From Johnsonella ignava ATCC 51276 (GTDB taxonomy: Bacteria > Bacillota > Clostridia > Lachnospirales > Lachnospiraceae): a stretch of 64,000 nt of DNA. The notes below the pieces were generated by a model, which was given only the letters and a program-made list of their open reading frames with translations, was not told the DNA's origin and ran no database searches. This document shows, one piece after another, positions 1 to 8,897 of the stretch. Positions within the stretch are counted from its first letter, which is position 1, and the number at the start of each line of letters is the position of its first letter. The stretch lies in contig NZ_JH378829.1 of assembly GCF_000235445.1 (NCBI RefSeq), positions 496,347 through 560,346 on the forward strand, written 5' to 3'. The translations under genes and the position numbers were made by a program.

Positions 1-3000
1 TAAAATCAATATATTTAAGTGCTATATGTGGACGGTTCAGATATACCAGATGTATATCAGCGGCATTTTCCCTTATCCATTCCTTTATATCATTCTGCAT
101 CTGACTGCCGTACAGTACCTCTACACCAAGTTGTGTAAGTGTCGTAGTATACGGTTCCTCACGCATAAAATTATCACCTAAAAATTTTACTCCGAATCCT
201 TTTTTAATAAGCAGCTTTATATACTGGAAAGTAGTCCTTGACCCTGCATCTTTGTCAAAAGTAGGAACATAGTGGTCAACAAAAAGGATTATTTTCCTGT
301 CCCGGCTTCTTTCCCTTGCTTTAAATATATTACTGCCCCCGGTATTTTCAAACTGATTTTTAAACTCGTCTTTCCACTTTTCTTTCAATTTGACGGAGTT
401 TTCCACCTGATATCTCTTTAAGCCTGTACCGTTTACATCAGTACCGTTTGAAACACCTTCAAAATGAATTACTTCGGACTTGGGCTGATATAAAACTTTA
501 TATCCGGCTTTTCTTACTTCAAAAGCGAAATCTGAATCCTCACAATATGCCGGAGCAAATCTTTCATCAAATCCGCCTATTTTTTTCCAAAGCTCATGCC
601 TTATAATTATAGCCGCACCTGATATATAGTCGGTTTCTCTTACATAATTATACTGACACTTGTCCGGATCATCATTTCTGCCGTAGTTCCAGCCTGAACC
701 GTCGCTCCATATTATGCCCCCGGCTTCCTGAAGCTTTCCGTCAGGATATAAAAGCTTTGAGCCTGCCATACCTGCCTGAACATCCCTGTCCATAAGCTCA
801 ACAAGCCAATAAAGCCAGTCCCTGCATACTTTGGTATCATTATTTAAAAACATAATATACTGACCTTTTGCAAGCTTTGCGGCATTATTGCAGTTTTTAA
901 GAAAACCCAGATTTACCTCATTTCGGCTTATAATTATATTTTCCGCAAATTTTGAAAGTTCCTTTGTTGCATCGGTTGATACATCATCGGCTATTATAAT
1001 CTCATAGCTTATATCATGTGTATTTTCAAGTATTGATGCCAGGCAGGCATAGGTGTAATCTATCTGATTATATACAGGTATTATAATACTTACCTTTGGA
1101 TTATCTTCTTTTTTAAATACAAGCCTTCCATGCAGTCTGTATTCCTCACCTATCTTCTTTTCACCCTCAAGTATATTTCTTCCTTCAGCGGTGGTAAGCA
1201 TTTTTATATAGGCTGCGGGATTTTCGGCTGCCGTCTTTGCATATGAAAGCCTGCGCCCTCCTTCAGTTCCTTTTGGAAACATACGGTTAAGCTCTTTAGA
1301 AAGCTTTCGCTTAATTCTGTACGGTATACCCAGACGTGCATTACTATGTGCTAAAGCCTTTGCCAGTTCGCCATTTTCATGCCTTAATGCACCTATTATA
1401 GTTTCAAGATTTTTTACATGATTGTCTGTAAGCTGTTTAATCTCCCTCAGCTTCCTTAATGCATCGGACTGTTCATAAAGTTCTTCCTTTAATACCCTGT
1501 TTCTTTCAGCGATATATCCGTAATTTTTCTCCATCTTTATAAACTCTCCGGCAGGTTTTACCTCAACCCTGTAATTATCAAGATAAATTTTTTGAATATC
1601 TCCATGAACCCTGTTTTGAAAAGCTTTTTCAGCTTCTTCGTAGAGTTTTATATTTTCCTCAGGTATATCAAACAAGGCAAGAAATTCCGTTTCAGTTATG
1701 CCCATGCCGCTTCCGAATTTTGCAAAAAACTCATGCAACGCCCTGTATCTGGTATATAAAAGCGGCAATGCATTCTCCTCAACCCACTCATAATCTATGC
1801 CGTAAAGTGTATCCCCGCAGCAGACAAAATTATCAAAGATTGCATCCATATTGGCAGTCCCTCTGCCGCCATCTATTATCTCAAACGCCCTATTGATTTC
1901 ATCTACCGGTATATACCCGTCCTTTACCAGATTCCCAAGACTTTCACTTAGATTTTCACCCTCTATAAAATCAAAAACCGCCTCATATATATCATTTTCA
2001 GGATCATTTTTAATATCAGCCTTAAGATAGACCGCACGGCTTCCCTCTTTTACAAGGCGTTCATATTTATCCTTAAATGAAAGTATATGGTCAGCAGCCT
2101 CTTTGCTAAGTGCAGATTTTTTAACGTTTCTTTTTCCGTCCTTTTCTTCTATTGAAGTGCATATCTTATATTGATCCCTGCGGTTGCGGTTATATTTTAC
2201 AAATACCGTTTCGGGGCGGCTGCCGCTGACTGCTATAAATGAATTTGCAAAAAACGGAAATTCATCGCCCTCACATATTTCATCAAGCTTTTGTGCAACA
2301 GAAAGCCCTGCAACATCCGGATAATCATAAGCCGGCAAATCACTTGACAGATCGCCCTTTTTAGGCAGATATCCGTCTGAATATATACTTAAAGGCAGTC
2401 TGTAATCCGACACGGGATAATAAAGGCTGTACATATCAAATCCCGCCTGATTAAGTTTCAGTACAAGCTCTTTTTTTCCAAGCACATAATCATCAGAATC
2501 CGCACCAAGCATATATTTTATACCGTATCTGTTGTCAACTGCAAATATAAGCCTTCCGTCATCATAAAGCATTTCTTTTAAAAAGGATAAGCCTGTATTA
2601 AAATCAAGCTCCGGGTTTATTTCACTATTGAAACAGGCTATTATGTAATCAAATTTAATCTTTTCCTTTTTTTCACAGCCGTTTTGATATTCAAACTTTA
2701 CAAGCCTGCTCTCATCATTAAATACGGCCTTTAACAGAATATCAAAAAAACCTTCTTTATCCCATATATAAAGCTTTTTCGCCTTTTTAAGCAAATATGA
2801 AACAAGTGCAGTACTTTCCAGACCTATAAGAAGAATATTTGAATTCATTTTTATATCAAGCCAGCCTGCAAGCCCTGCCCTCTGTGCCGAAAACATATAT
2901 AAATCTTCAAGCGAAGGATTATCTCTTAAAAGAGCGGTCTCATCATTATTATAAGCCTTTATAAGGTTTGCCTGTCCTCTATATTTATAATATTGCGAAT

Positions 3001-3070
3001 TTAAAGCATTTCCCTTATCCTTTAAATCTTCATTAATGCCATTTTCTTCTGAATTTTTCATATTTTCCAT
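1..3070 (-). CDS. Multidomain glycosyltransferase (methyltransferase-like, kinase-like, coiled coil, GT2, start of GT4), 3' end outside window
   Basis: I translated about 1,023 codons from an ATG at 3068-3070; the frame is open to position 1, so the C-terminus lies outside. Segments in order: a degenerate Rossmann/methyltransferase-like region (about residues 75-200, NILLIGLES), a region with a kinase-like catalytic loop (about 405-425, NMDAIFDNF followed by IDYEW), a charged coiled-coil-like stretch (about 505-560), a GT2 domain from about 655 (KVSIIIPVYNQ, LNNDTKV, CEDSDFAFEVRKAG), then from about 925 the start of what looks like a second, GT4-like transferase (FVDHYVPTFDKDAGS). It probably elongates or caps a surface polysaccharide. 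It follows the Wzt-like ATPase by about 50 bp in the same transcription unit. The GT2 assignment is secure; the methyltransferase and kinase assignments are inferred from fold-like motifs and may be catalytically inactive. Confidence 0.8.
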   Translation of the reverse strand, partial: MENMKNSEENGINEDLKDKGNALNSQYYKYRGQANLIKAYNNDETALLRDNPSLEDLYMFSAQRAGLAGWLDIKMNSNILLIGLESTALVSYLLKKAKKLYIWDKEGFFDILLKAVFNDESRLVKFEYQNGCEKKEKIKFDYIIACFNSEINPELDFNTGLSFLKEMLYDDGRLIFAVDNRYGIKYMLGADSDDYVLGKKELVLKLNQAGFDMYSLYYPVSDYRLPLSIYSDGYLPKKGDLSSDLPAYDYPDVAGLSVAQKLDEICEGDEFPFFANSFIAVSGSRPETVFVKYNRNRRDQYKICTSIEEKDGKRNVKKSALSKEAADHILSFKDKYERLVKEGSRAVYLKADIKNDPENDIYEAVFDFIEGENLSESLGNLVKDGYIPVDEINRAFEIIDGGRGTANMDAIFDNFVCCGDTLYGIDYEWVEENALPLLYTRYRALHEFFAKFGSGMGITETEFLALFDIPEENIKLYEEAEKAFQNRVHGDIQKIYLDNYRVEVKPAGEFIKMEKNYGYIAERNRVLKEELYEQSDALRKLREIKQLTDNHVKNLETIIGALRHENGELAKALAHSNARLGIPYRIKRKLSKELNRMFPKGTEGGRRLSYAKTAAENPAAYIKMLTTAEGRNILEGEKKIGEEYRLHGRLVFKKEDNPKVSIIIPVYNQIDYTYACLASILENTHDISYEIIIADDVSTDATKELSKFAENIIISRNEVNLGFLKNCNNAAKLAKGQYIMFLNNDTKVCRDWLYWLVELMDRDVQAGMAGSKLLYPDGKLQEAGGIIWSDGSGWNYGRNDDPDKCQYNYVRETDYISGAAIIIRHELWKKIGGFDERFAPAYCEDSDFAFEVRKAGYKVLYQPKSEVIHFEGVSNGTDVNGTGLKRYQVENSVKLKEKWKDEFKNQFENTGGSNIFKARERSRDRKIILFVDHYVPTFDKDAGSRTTFQYIKLLIKKGFGVKFLGDNFMREEPYTTTLTQLGVEVLYGSQMQNDIKEWIRENAADIHLVYLNRPHIALKYIDF

Positions 3071-3118
3071 TTTTCTTATTCCAGTATATATAAAATTATT
3101 ATAAAATAATCCCCATAA

Positions 3119-4525
3119 TTACAGTATATCCCGATTTTTATTCAGCTTCAGGCTTACAACAGGCTCCATATCATAAACTCCTACCGTATTTTTATTTGAA
3201 ACCACTGTTATGCCGGTAACATCATAAAGTCTGTGATATACCGTGTGTTTACCGTTTTCATAACCCGTGCAGCTCATTGAAAGCAGGTATTCTCCGCCTT
3301 GAAGAGTCATCCTCTGCTTAAACTCAACCTCATAGCTGTCTCCTGCTTTTACAGGCTTTATATCACAGCCTTCAAACATGGTATTTGTTCCTGTAAGTTC
3401 AGTGCCTTTTTTATCCTTAATAGTATATGTAAATATAGGCATCTGTATATCGTCAAAAAACCTTATTCGTTCTTTTATAGTAAATTCCTCACCCTTTAAT
3501 ATAAGATTTGACACTTCACCTTTTTCATCAAGTATGCCAAGATCATATATTTTCGCCCTGCCGTCTCCATATTCGGTAAGGTGCGGATTTAAAGCAAGCT
3601 TATCCTTCATAAGTACATCTTTATGTTTTTCCTCAGTATCGGCTGCCCCTGCTCTTTTTTCGCCTTCATCGGACGAATCAACCGTCCGATCAGCTGTATC
3701 ACAGATATTGTCTGACTTGTTTTTAATAATTTTATTTTTAAATTCCGCCTCATAATCATCATCAAGATCCATACCCAGATCATCAAGTCTATTTGCAAGA
3801 ATCTTTTTATAAAGATCGACCATCTTACCCGGACTTCCCTCTGCTACAAATGATCCTTTATTTAATAATACCACCTTATCGCAGTATTTTATTATACTTC
3901 CCATATCATGAGTAACCATAAGTATAGTAGTTCCGTTTCGTCTTATCTCATCCATACGTTTATAGCATTTTGCCTGAAAAAATACATCACCCACACTAAG
4001 TGCCTCATCAACTATAAGTATCTCAGGATCAACATTTATAGCAAGTGCAAAGGCAAGTCTTACAAACATACCAGAAGAATAGGTTTTTACAGGCTGATGT
4101 ACAAAATCACCTATATCGGCAAATTCAAGTATTTCAGGAAGTTTTAAATCCATCTCCTCTTTTGAAAAGCCCATCATGGTACCGTTCATATATATATTTT
4201 CAATACCTGTATAGTCCATATTGAACCCGGCACCCAGCTCAAGAAGAGCGGATATATTTCCCTTTACCTTTATATCTCCCGTGCTCGGATTTAAGACACC
4301 GCATATTATCTTAAGTATGGTTGACTTTCCTGAACCGTTTGTACCTATTATCCCTACGGTAGTGCCCTTTTCCACATTAAAGCTTACTCCGTTTAAGGCA
4401 AAGAACTTTTTATGGTATACCTTATGTGCGGGATTTATAACTTCCTTCAGTCGGTCTATGGGTTTATCGTATAATTTATATATCTTTTTTACATCTTTCA
4501 GTTCTATGGCATAAGCCTTATCCAT
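3119..4525 (-). CDS. wzt: ABC transporter ATP-binding protein with Wzt-like C-terminal domain (polysaccharide export)
   Basis: This 468-residue ATPase energises export of a lipid-linked polysaccharide or teichoic-acid-like polymer together with the adjacent permease. The nucleotide-binding domain fills the first 240 residues: Walker A GTNGSGKST, signature YSSGMFVRLAFAL, Walker B ILIVDEALSVGD and a switch histidine (VTHD). Residues of about 250-310 form an acidic, low-complexity linker. The last 150 residues look like the beta-sandwich domain found in Wzt proteins, which in E. coli O8/O9a recognises the capped non-reducing end of the glycan. TagH/RfbB-type ATPases without this domain are near 250-300 residues. 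The start is set by AAAGGAGAAATATC before ATG. It lies 27 bp downstream of the permease. The gene symbol is by analogy. Confidence 0.88.
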   Translation of the reverse strand: MDKAYAIELKDVKKIYKLYDKPIDRLKEVINPAHKVYHKKFFALNGVSFNVEKGTTVGIIGTNGSGKSTILKIICGVLNPSTGDIKVKGNISALLELGAGFNMDYTGIENIYMNGTMMGFSKEEMDLKLPEILEFADIGDFVHQPVKTYSSGMFVRLAFALAINVDPEILIVDEALSVGDVFFQAKCYKRMDEIRRNGTTILMVTHDMGSIIKYCDKVVLLNKGSFVAEGSPGKMVDLYKKILANRLDDLGMDLDDDYEAEFKNKIIKNKSDNICDTADRTVDSSDEGEKRAGAADTEEKHKDVLMKDKLALNPHLTEYGDGRAKIYDLGILDEKGEVSNLILKGEEFTIKERIRFFDDIQMPIFTYTIKDKKGTELTGTNTMFEGCDIKPVKAGDSYEVEFKQRMTLQGGEYLLSMSCTGYENGKHTVYHRLYDVTGITVVSNKNTVGVYDMEPVVSLKLNKNRDIL

Positions 4526-4552
4526 GATATTTCTCCTTTATTTTGCAGACCT

Positions 4553-5365
4553 TTAAAGCACATCGGAAAAATGCGGCTTCAGCCTTGTAAAGAGTCTTAC
4601 TCCTACTAAAAGCAGGACAATAGTAAATATCCAATAATATATGCTTAAAAGCGGTCTTTCAAAAAACCAGTCTCCTGTAAGCATACTGTCCCTGTAACCT
4701 GTAACTATATAATAAACTGGATTTATCTTAAGTATTTCATCTATCCATAACGGTCTCTCCTTAAACATAGTCGGAAACCACATTATAGGGGTAAGCCACA
4801 TGCCGAACTGGAGCATTATGTTTACTATCTGTGCCATGTCTTTAAAAAATACAGTTATACTTGATGTTATGTATGTAACTGCCAATATAAGCACTGAAAG
4901 TGAAAAGCTGTAATATGCGATCTGGAACCAGCTCAGCATAGGCAGCTTTGCATATGCAAAAAACAGCCCCGTCATTATAAATATAAACACCATATGCACC
5001 ATAAGACATGATATAAGCTTTATAACAGGCAGTATGGCAACATTAAATACAACCTTTTTTACAAGATAGTCATACTCCTGAAGACAGTTTGTTCCCAGAT
5101 TAAGCGCTTCATTAAAATAGAACCACGGCACAATACCCGGCACAAGCCAGAGTACATAAGGTGTATCTTCTATCGGGGGAACACTTTTAAATCCCATCTG
5201 AAATATAAAAAAATAAATTAACACGGTTACTATCGGCTGCACAAACATCCATGCTACACCAAAATAGGATCCGACAAAGCGTTTTTTAAAATCTGCCTTT
5301 GCCAGATCCCATATAAGATTTCTTTTTTTAATGGCTTCTGCAACAACAGCTGTAAGATCTTTCAT
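4553..5365 (-). CDS. wzm: ABC-2 type polysaccharide export permease
   Basis: About 270 residues with six predicted membrane helices and the N-terminal amphipathic region DLAKADFKKRFVGSYFG typical of the TagG/Wzm/RfbA family. It forms the membrane channel of the exporter with the ATPase encoded just downstream. An ATG three codons upstream (5374) is possible, but GGGGATGGG places the second ATG (5365) at a better spacing. The gene follows rfbC by only 3-12 bp, so rfbC, permease, ATPase and the large glycosyltransferase form one unit behind the promoter at 5967-5995. The family is clear; whether the cargo is O-antigen-like, capsule or teichoic acid cannot be told from this protein. Confidence 0.88.
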   Translation of the reverse strand: MKDLTAVVAEAIKKRNLIWDLAKADFKKRFVGSYFGVAWMFVQPIVTVLIYFFIFQMGFKSVPPIEDTPYVLWLVPGIVPWFYFNEALNLGTNCLQEYDYLVKKVVFNVAILPVIKLISCLMVHMVFIFIMTGLFFAYAKLPMLSWFQIAYYSFSLSVLILAVTYITSSITVFFKDMAQIVNIMLQFGMWLTPIMWFPTMFKERPLWIDEILKINPVYYIVTGYRDSMLTGDWFFERPLLSIYYWIFTIVLLLVGVRLFTRLKPHFSDVL

Positions 5366-5377
5366 AATACCCATCCC

Positions 5378-5932
5378 CTATAACCCGCAGGTTTGGTTAA
5401 GTCCCTTCCACTTTTTGTCCTTATCGGATATTATAAGTTCAATATCCTTATTTATAGGCCAGTCTATACCTATATCACTGTCATTCCATATAATACCGCC
5501 CTCGTCATCAGGTCTGTAAAAATCGGTACATTTATATGCAAACTCTACCTCATCTGAAAGCACCAGAAATCCATGTGCAAAACCTTCAGATATATAAAAC
5601 TGCTTTTTATTTTCAGCGCTCAATATGACTCCATACCATTTTCCAAAGGTTTTGGAGCCTTTTCTTATATCAACTGCCACATCAAAGACTTCTCCCCTGA
5701 GCACTCTTACAAGCTTGCCTTGCGGATGCTCCTTCTGAAAATGCAGTCCCCTAAGTACCCCTTTTGAGGACATGCTTTGGTTATCCTGAACAAAATCCAT
5801 CTTAAGCCCTTCTGCATAAAAATCATTCTTGTTATAGCTTTCCATAAAATATCCCCTGCTATCATAAAATACCTTGGGCTCTATAATATACAGTCCTTCT
5901 ATATCACATCCGCTTACAACAATCTTTCCCAT
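5378..5932 (-). CDS. rfbC: dTDP-4-dehydrorhamnose 3,5-epimerase
   Basis: The 184-residue protein matches the usual RmlC length and fold: FVQDNQSMSSKGVLRGLHFQ with the catalytic histidine in RGLHFQ, GKLVRVLRGEVFDVAVDIR, and FYISEGFAHGFLVLSD. It catalyses the third step of dTDP-L-rhamnose synthesis in the cytoplasm. The other rml/rfb genes (A, B, D) are not in this window, so they must lie beyond position 1 or elsewhere. The start has AGGAGATAAA before ATG. It is the first gene of the transcription unit whose promoter overlaps the end of wzx. Its presence suggests that the polymer handled by the downstream ABC exporter, or by the whole locus, contains rhamnose or a related 6-deoxy sugar. Confidence 0.93.
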   Translation of the reverse strand: MGKIVVSGCDIEGLYIIEPKVFYDSRGYFMESYNKNDFYAEGLKMDFVQDNQSMSSKGVLRGLHFQKEHPQGKLVRVLRGEVFDVAVDIRKGSKTFGKWYGVILSAENKKQFYISEGFAHGFLVLSDEVEFAYKCTDFYRPDDEGGIIWNDSDIGIDWPINKDIELIISDKDKKWKGLNQTCGL

Positions 5933-5966
5933 TTTATCTCCTGTTTAAATTTTAATTCAGCAGCTA

Positions 5967-5995
5967 ATTTTAACATATTATATGGCAGGTGTCAA
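5967..5995 (-). promoter_or_regulatory. Strong internal promoter for the rfbC-ABC exporter unit
   Basis: On the minus strand a consensus -35 TTGACA (5990-5995) is followed after exactly 17 bp by -10 TAAAAT (5967-5972). Transcription would begin about 25 bp before the rfbC ribosome binding site. The -35 box overlaps the stop codon of wzx, so it lies inside the polysaccharide locus and gives the rfbC-permease-ATPase-glycosyltransferase module its own expression. Confidence 0.8.
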
Positions 5996-7503
5996 AAAAA
6001 CGTCCGTCTTATATATCCTGCAACACCTTTAAAATCCATTATAACGGCATGAATTACCGCACCTGCTCCTGCCATTATAAATGCACAAAATATCAGTGTA
6101 AGCCAGCTGTGGGGTTTTATAATACCGACAGCCGCCTTAAATACCGCCGTCATCAAAGCAGATGATATTATATGCGGTATAATAACCTTATAAAATTTCA
6201 AGACCTTTACATGTATGCAGTATGCCGCATATATAGGAGTAAATATAAGATTTATTAATGTCATTATCACTGCAGTGGTAAGCACTATCGCATACGGTCC
6301 CAGATTGGTATATTTTAATAAAAAGTACATCCCCAGAGTATTTGCAGCTCCGCCTAAAACTGTAATTATACAGGGCATCCTCTTTTTTAAAGCGAGTGTG
6401 CTTATATAATACATAGGATGTGATATTCCCTCAGTTATTGATATGGATATATTCACCATCGTAAGCATGTATAAAAGTCCGGTATTCTGTGAAGGCAGCC
6501 AAAGCCTGTAATAAAGCGGTCCGAGTGCCACAAATCCGGCAAAGGCGGCATTTGAAAAATATCCGCATATTTTCATCGCCTTTGACGTATCCTTTATAAA
6601 TAAATCCATATCACCCGTTGAATAGCTTTTTAACATATGCGGCTGAAAAGGCTGAAATACTACCTGATAAAGCATTGAAAACATAATTACTATGGTTTTT
6701 GTAACCGATATCTCGCCGGTTTCAACACCTGAAAGCATAAGGTTTGAAACTATAAGATCCAGACCGCTGTTTAATACATTACCTACACTGTTTACAGACT
6801 GCCAGATCCCGTTTGACATCATCTGCCAAACCTTTTTAAATGAGGCAAAAGACTTTTTAAAATGAAGATTTGGAGTAAGTTTGTTTTTTAACACTAAATT
6901 GCCTGCCAGTTTTACAATTGAAGCACTTAGTGAGCCTATACCCAAAAACCATATAACAGGTTCAAAATTAAAAAATAATATAATAAGTATAGCGGCATCA
7001 CATAAATATGATAAAATATTTACCGTGCCTAAAAGATCAAGTCTGTTTTTTATATAACTCCCCACACTTAACGGAGTAATAATGGTAGTAAAAACAAAAT
7101 TTAAAAAAACCAGTATAAATAAAATCTTGACTGAGAATACTAAATTCACCGGTATTTTTAAAAGATGTTCCATATTCAGTATTAGAGGCAGTGCACCTGC
7201 AAAAACAACTCCCGGAAGCAATATACAGCCAAGCACCGAGGATGAGTAGTATTCACCTGCCTCCTGCATATTTCCCTTATGGTAGGATATTGAAATATAT
7301 CTTACTACAAAGGTTGTAAGTGCTACTGTAATTATTTCCGCATACGAAACTGCGGTTTTAGCTATTGATACAAAACCGTAGGCTTCAATACCCACATTAT
7401 CGGTAATATACGGTGTCAATAAAAAGTTTATAGCATAGCTTATAAAAACTCCAAATCCCGTTATAAGTATAGTCTTTGCAAGTTTAAAATTATCCCTTGA
7501 CAT
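5992..7503 (-). CDS. wzx: Wzx-type lipid-linked oligosaccharide flippase (MATE/MOP superfamily)
   Basis: 503 residues, almost entirely hydrophobic, with about 14 predicted membrane helices and the N-terminal pattern ILITGFGVFISYAINFLLTPYI of polysaccharide flippases. It should flip undecaprenyl-diphosphate-linked repeat units to the outer face of the membrane for polymerisation. The family is diverse, so substrate cannot be inferred. The start is supported by AAAGGAGATAA before ATG. It lies 124 bp downstream of the broken polymerase gene; the gap holds a small hairpin around a GCATTT repeat but no clear terminator. The co-occurrence of this flippase with an ABC exporter in one locus is discussed as a finding. 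Confidence 0.88.
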   Translation of the reverse strand: MSRDNFKLAKTILITGFGVFISYAINFLLTPYITDNVGIEAYGFVSIAKTAVSYAEIITVALTTFVVRYISISYHKGNMQEAGEYYSSSVLGCILLPGVVFAGALPLILNMEHLLKIPVNLVFSVKILFILVFLNFVFTTIITPLSVGSYIKNRLDLLGTVNILSYLCDAAILIILFFNFEPVIWFLGIGSLSASIVKLAGNLVLKNKLTPNLHFKKSFASFKKVWQMMSNGIWQSVNSVGNVLNSGLDLIVSNLMLSGVETGEISVTKTIVIMFSMLYQVVFQPFQPHMLKSYSTGDMDLFIKDTSKAMKICGYFSNAAFAGFVALGPLYYRLWLPSQNTGLLYMLTMVNISISITEGISHPMYYISTLALKKRMPCIITVLGGAANTLGMYFLLKYTNLGPYAIVLTTAVIMTLINLIFTPIYAAYCIHVKVLKFYKVIIPHIISSALMTAVFKAAVGIIKPHSWLTLIFCAFIMAGAGAVIHAVIMDFKGVAGYIRRTFF

Positions 7504-7627
7504 TTATCTCCTTTAAAATACCTGCATTTTTTATAAATGCGTTTTAAATTTTATATATTCTCTTTAGGTAAATGCTATTTAAATGATATATATTCTTTAC
7601 ACAATCGTCCTTTATGCCTGTATAATG

Positions 7628-8257
7628 CTAAATATTTTCATTTGATTTTTCTATATTGCATGCATGATAACATAATAAAAGAGGGCACCATGCAACTATA
7701 TTTCCCAAGCCGACTTCAAAAATCATTTCAATAAAATATGCCGCCATTATAAATATAAGTGTATTTGCAAAATCTATTTTTATGCATTTCCTTAAATTTG
7801 AAACGGCAGCTAATATTAAAAACAGCGTTATAATAAAAAATACAATTCCTCCCTGCCAGAGGGTTTCAAGCCATTGGTTATGTGAATTTACAAAAGCCTT
7901 GCTTCCAAGCATTGAAGCCGCATCCGCATTTGACATATCGCCCCATCCGAATACAGGTCTTTTTGATATCAGCAATAAAACCATCGCCCATGCCGCCGTC
8001 CTGTTTGAAAATGTCAGATCCTTGCCAAAAAGCCCTTTTATAATAGGTGCAAGAAATGAAACGCTTCCAAAAATAATTAAAATTGCAGCTGCGGCATATA
8101 CCAGTAAAACTATATATGGCTCTATCCTTACTTTTATCCTCATTTTAAAATCAGACAAATATATACCTGAGGCGGCAATAAGCGAAACTATAAGTGAAGT
8201 GCTTGAGCGCAGTATTAAAGGTGTAATTATACTTATAAAAGTGATAAAAATAAGCAT
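7628..8257 (-). CDS. wzy: Oligosaccharide repeat unit polymerase (Wzy), C-terminal part, in the -1 frame
   Basis: This 209-residue frame has about five hydrophobic helices and contains RTAAWAMVLLLISKRPVFGWGD and SHNQWLETLWQGG, which match the large extracytoplasmic loop and following helix of the O-antigen ligase/polymerase family. It is the continuation of the ORF at 8233-8826, whose frame it overlaps by 25 bp. The two together give about 400 residues, the normal Wzy length. The frame change sits at an A7 run (8266-8272) followed by an A6 run (8259-8264); a -1 shift there joins the frames. The local ATG (8255-8257) has no convincing ribosome binding site. Possibilities are phase variation, programmed frameshifting, transcript slippage, a fixed mutation or a sequencing error. 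Confidence 0.75.
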   Translation of the reverse strand: MLIFITFISIITPLILRSSTSLIVSLIAASGIYLSDFKMRIKVRIEPYIVLLVYAAAAILIIFGSVSFLAPIIKGLFGKDLTFSNRTAAWAMVLLLISKRPVFGWGDMSNADAASMLGSKAFVNSHNQWLETLWQGGIVFFIITLFLILAAVSNLRKCIKIDFANTLIFIMAAYFIEMIFEVGLGNIVAWCPLLLCYHACNIEKSNENI

Positions 8258-8826
8258 ATTTTTTCTTTTTTTGTTTTTAATAAAAAATACCGTATATATG
8301 CCAGTATAAGCAATGCAAGAAACCAGAATATATGATTATTCTTATTGCCGAACACCCATTGTGAAAATTCACTGCTTGACCACTGATTCCACTCTATTGT
8401 AGTTTTATATAAACCTGACGGAAATAAAACCACTGACACAAAATCTATTAAAACATAGACGAATATAATATAGTATAATATATTCACTGCTCTGTAAGTA
8501 TGTTTCCTTAACATATAGTCTATAAATGATGCCATAAGCACAATCTTTGCAGATGATATTATACTATGTATGTCTCCGTTTTTATTTATAAATGTATTTG
8601 CTACAATATAGATATAATAAAGTGTAAATAAATAAATAAATCCTGAGGGCTTATATAAACGTACAAACAGCAAATAGAATATAAAAAGCACACATATATT
8701 TCCAAGCAGCTTTATAACCGCATTATTCGCAAAATATGCCGGCATAAGCATAACTGCCAGACTGAAAAAAAATATCAAATCCGTTTTATTTAATTTTATA
8801 ATTCCCCTGTTATTTATATTTGTCAT
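8233..8826 (-). CDS. wzy: Oligosaccharide repeat unit polymerase (Wzy), N-terminal part, truncated by frameshift
   Basis: 197 residues with about five or six membrane helices. Near the end is SQWVFGNKNNHIFWF, the G-N-K-N motif seen in this polymerase family just before the helix that precedes the big loop. The frame then runs into lysine-rich KTKKEK, encoded by the A-rich runs, and ends after a further 10 residues. The rest of the protein continues in the -1 frame as the ORF at 7628-8257. Translation starts at ATG 8826 with GAGG 11 bp upstream. As written the product would lack half of the helices and the catalytic loop and should be inactive, so capsule polymerisation would depend on frame restoration. 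Confidence 0.75.
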   Translation of the reverse strand: MTNINNRGIIKLNKTDLIFFFSLAVMLMPAYFANNAVIKLLGNICVLFIFYLLFVRLYKPSGFIYLFTLYYIYIVANTFINKNGDIHSIISSAKIVLMASFIDYMLRKHTYRAVNILYYIIFVYVLIDFVSVVLFPSGLYKTTIEWNQWSSSEFSQWVFGNKNNHIFWFLALLILAYIRYFLLKTKKEKICLFLSLL

Positions 8827-8897
8827 CTATATATTTTCCTCGCCAATATAATTAAAATCAACAAATGCAGTCGTTCAATTAAAAATAATAAGTATAA

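Noticed and set aside
3299..3755. Plus-strand frames opposite the ABC ATPase gene
   Set aside because: They mirror the minus-strand coding sequence, lack ribosome binding sites and have no recognisable domains; the same holds for other plus-strand frames across the window.
5985..5995. Shared TTGACACCTGC between the wzx end and the trpS leader hairpin, as a possible dispersed repeat
   Set aside because: At 5985-5995 it is explained as a consensus -35 promoter box; an 11-base match alone is weak.
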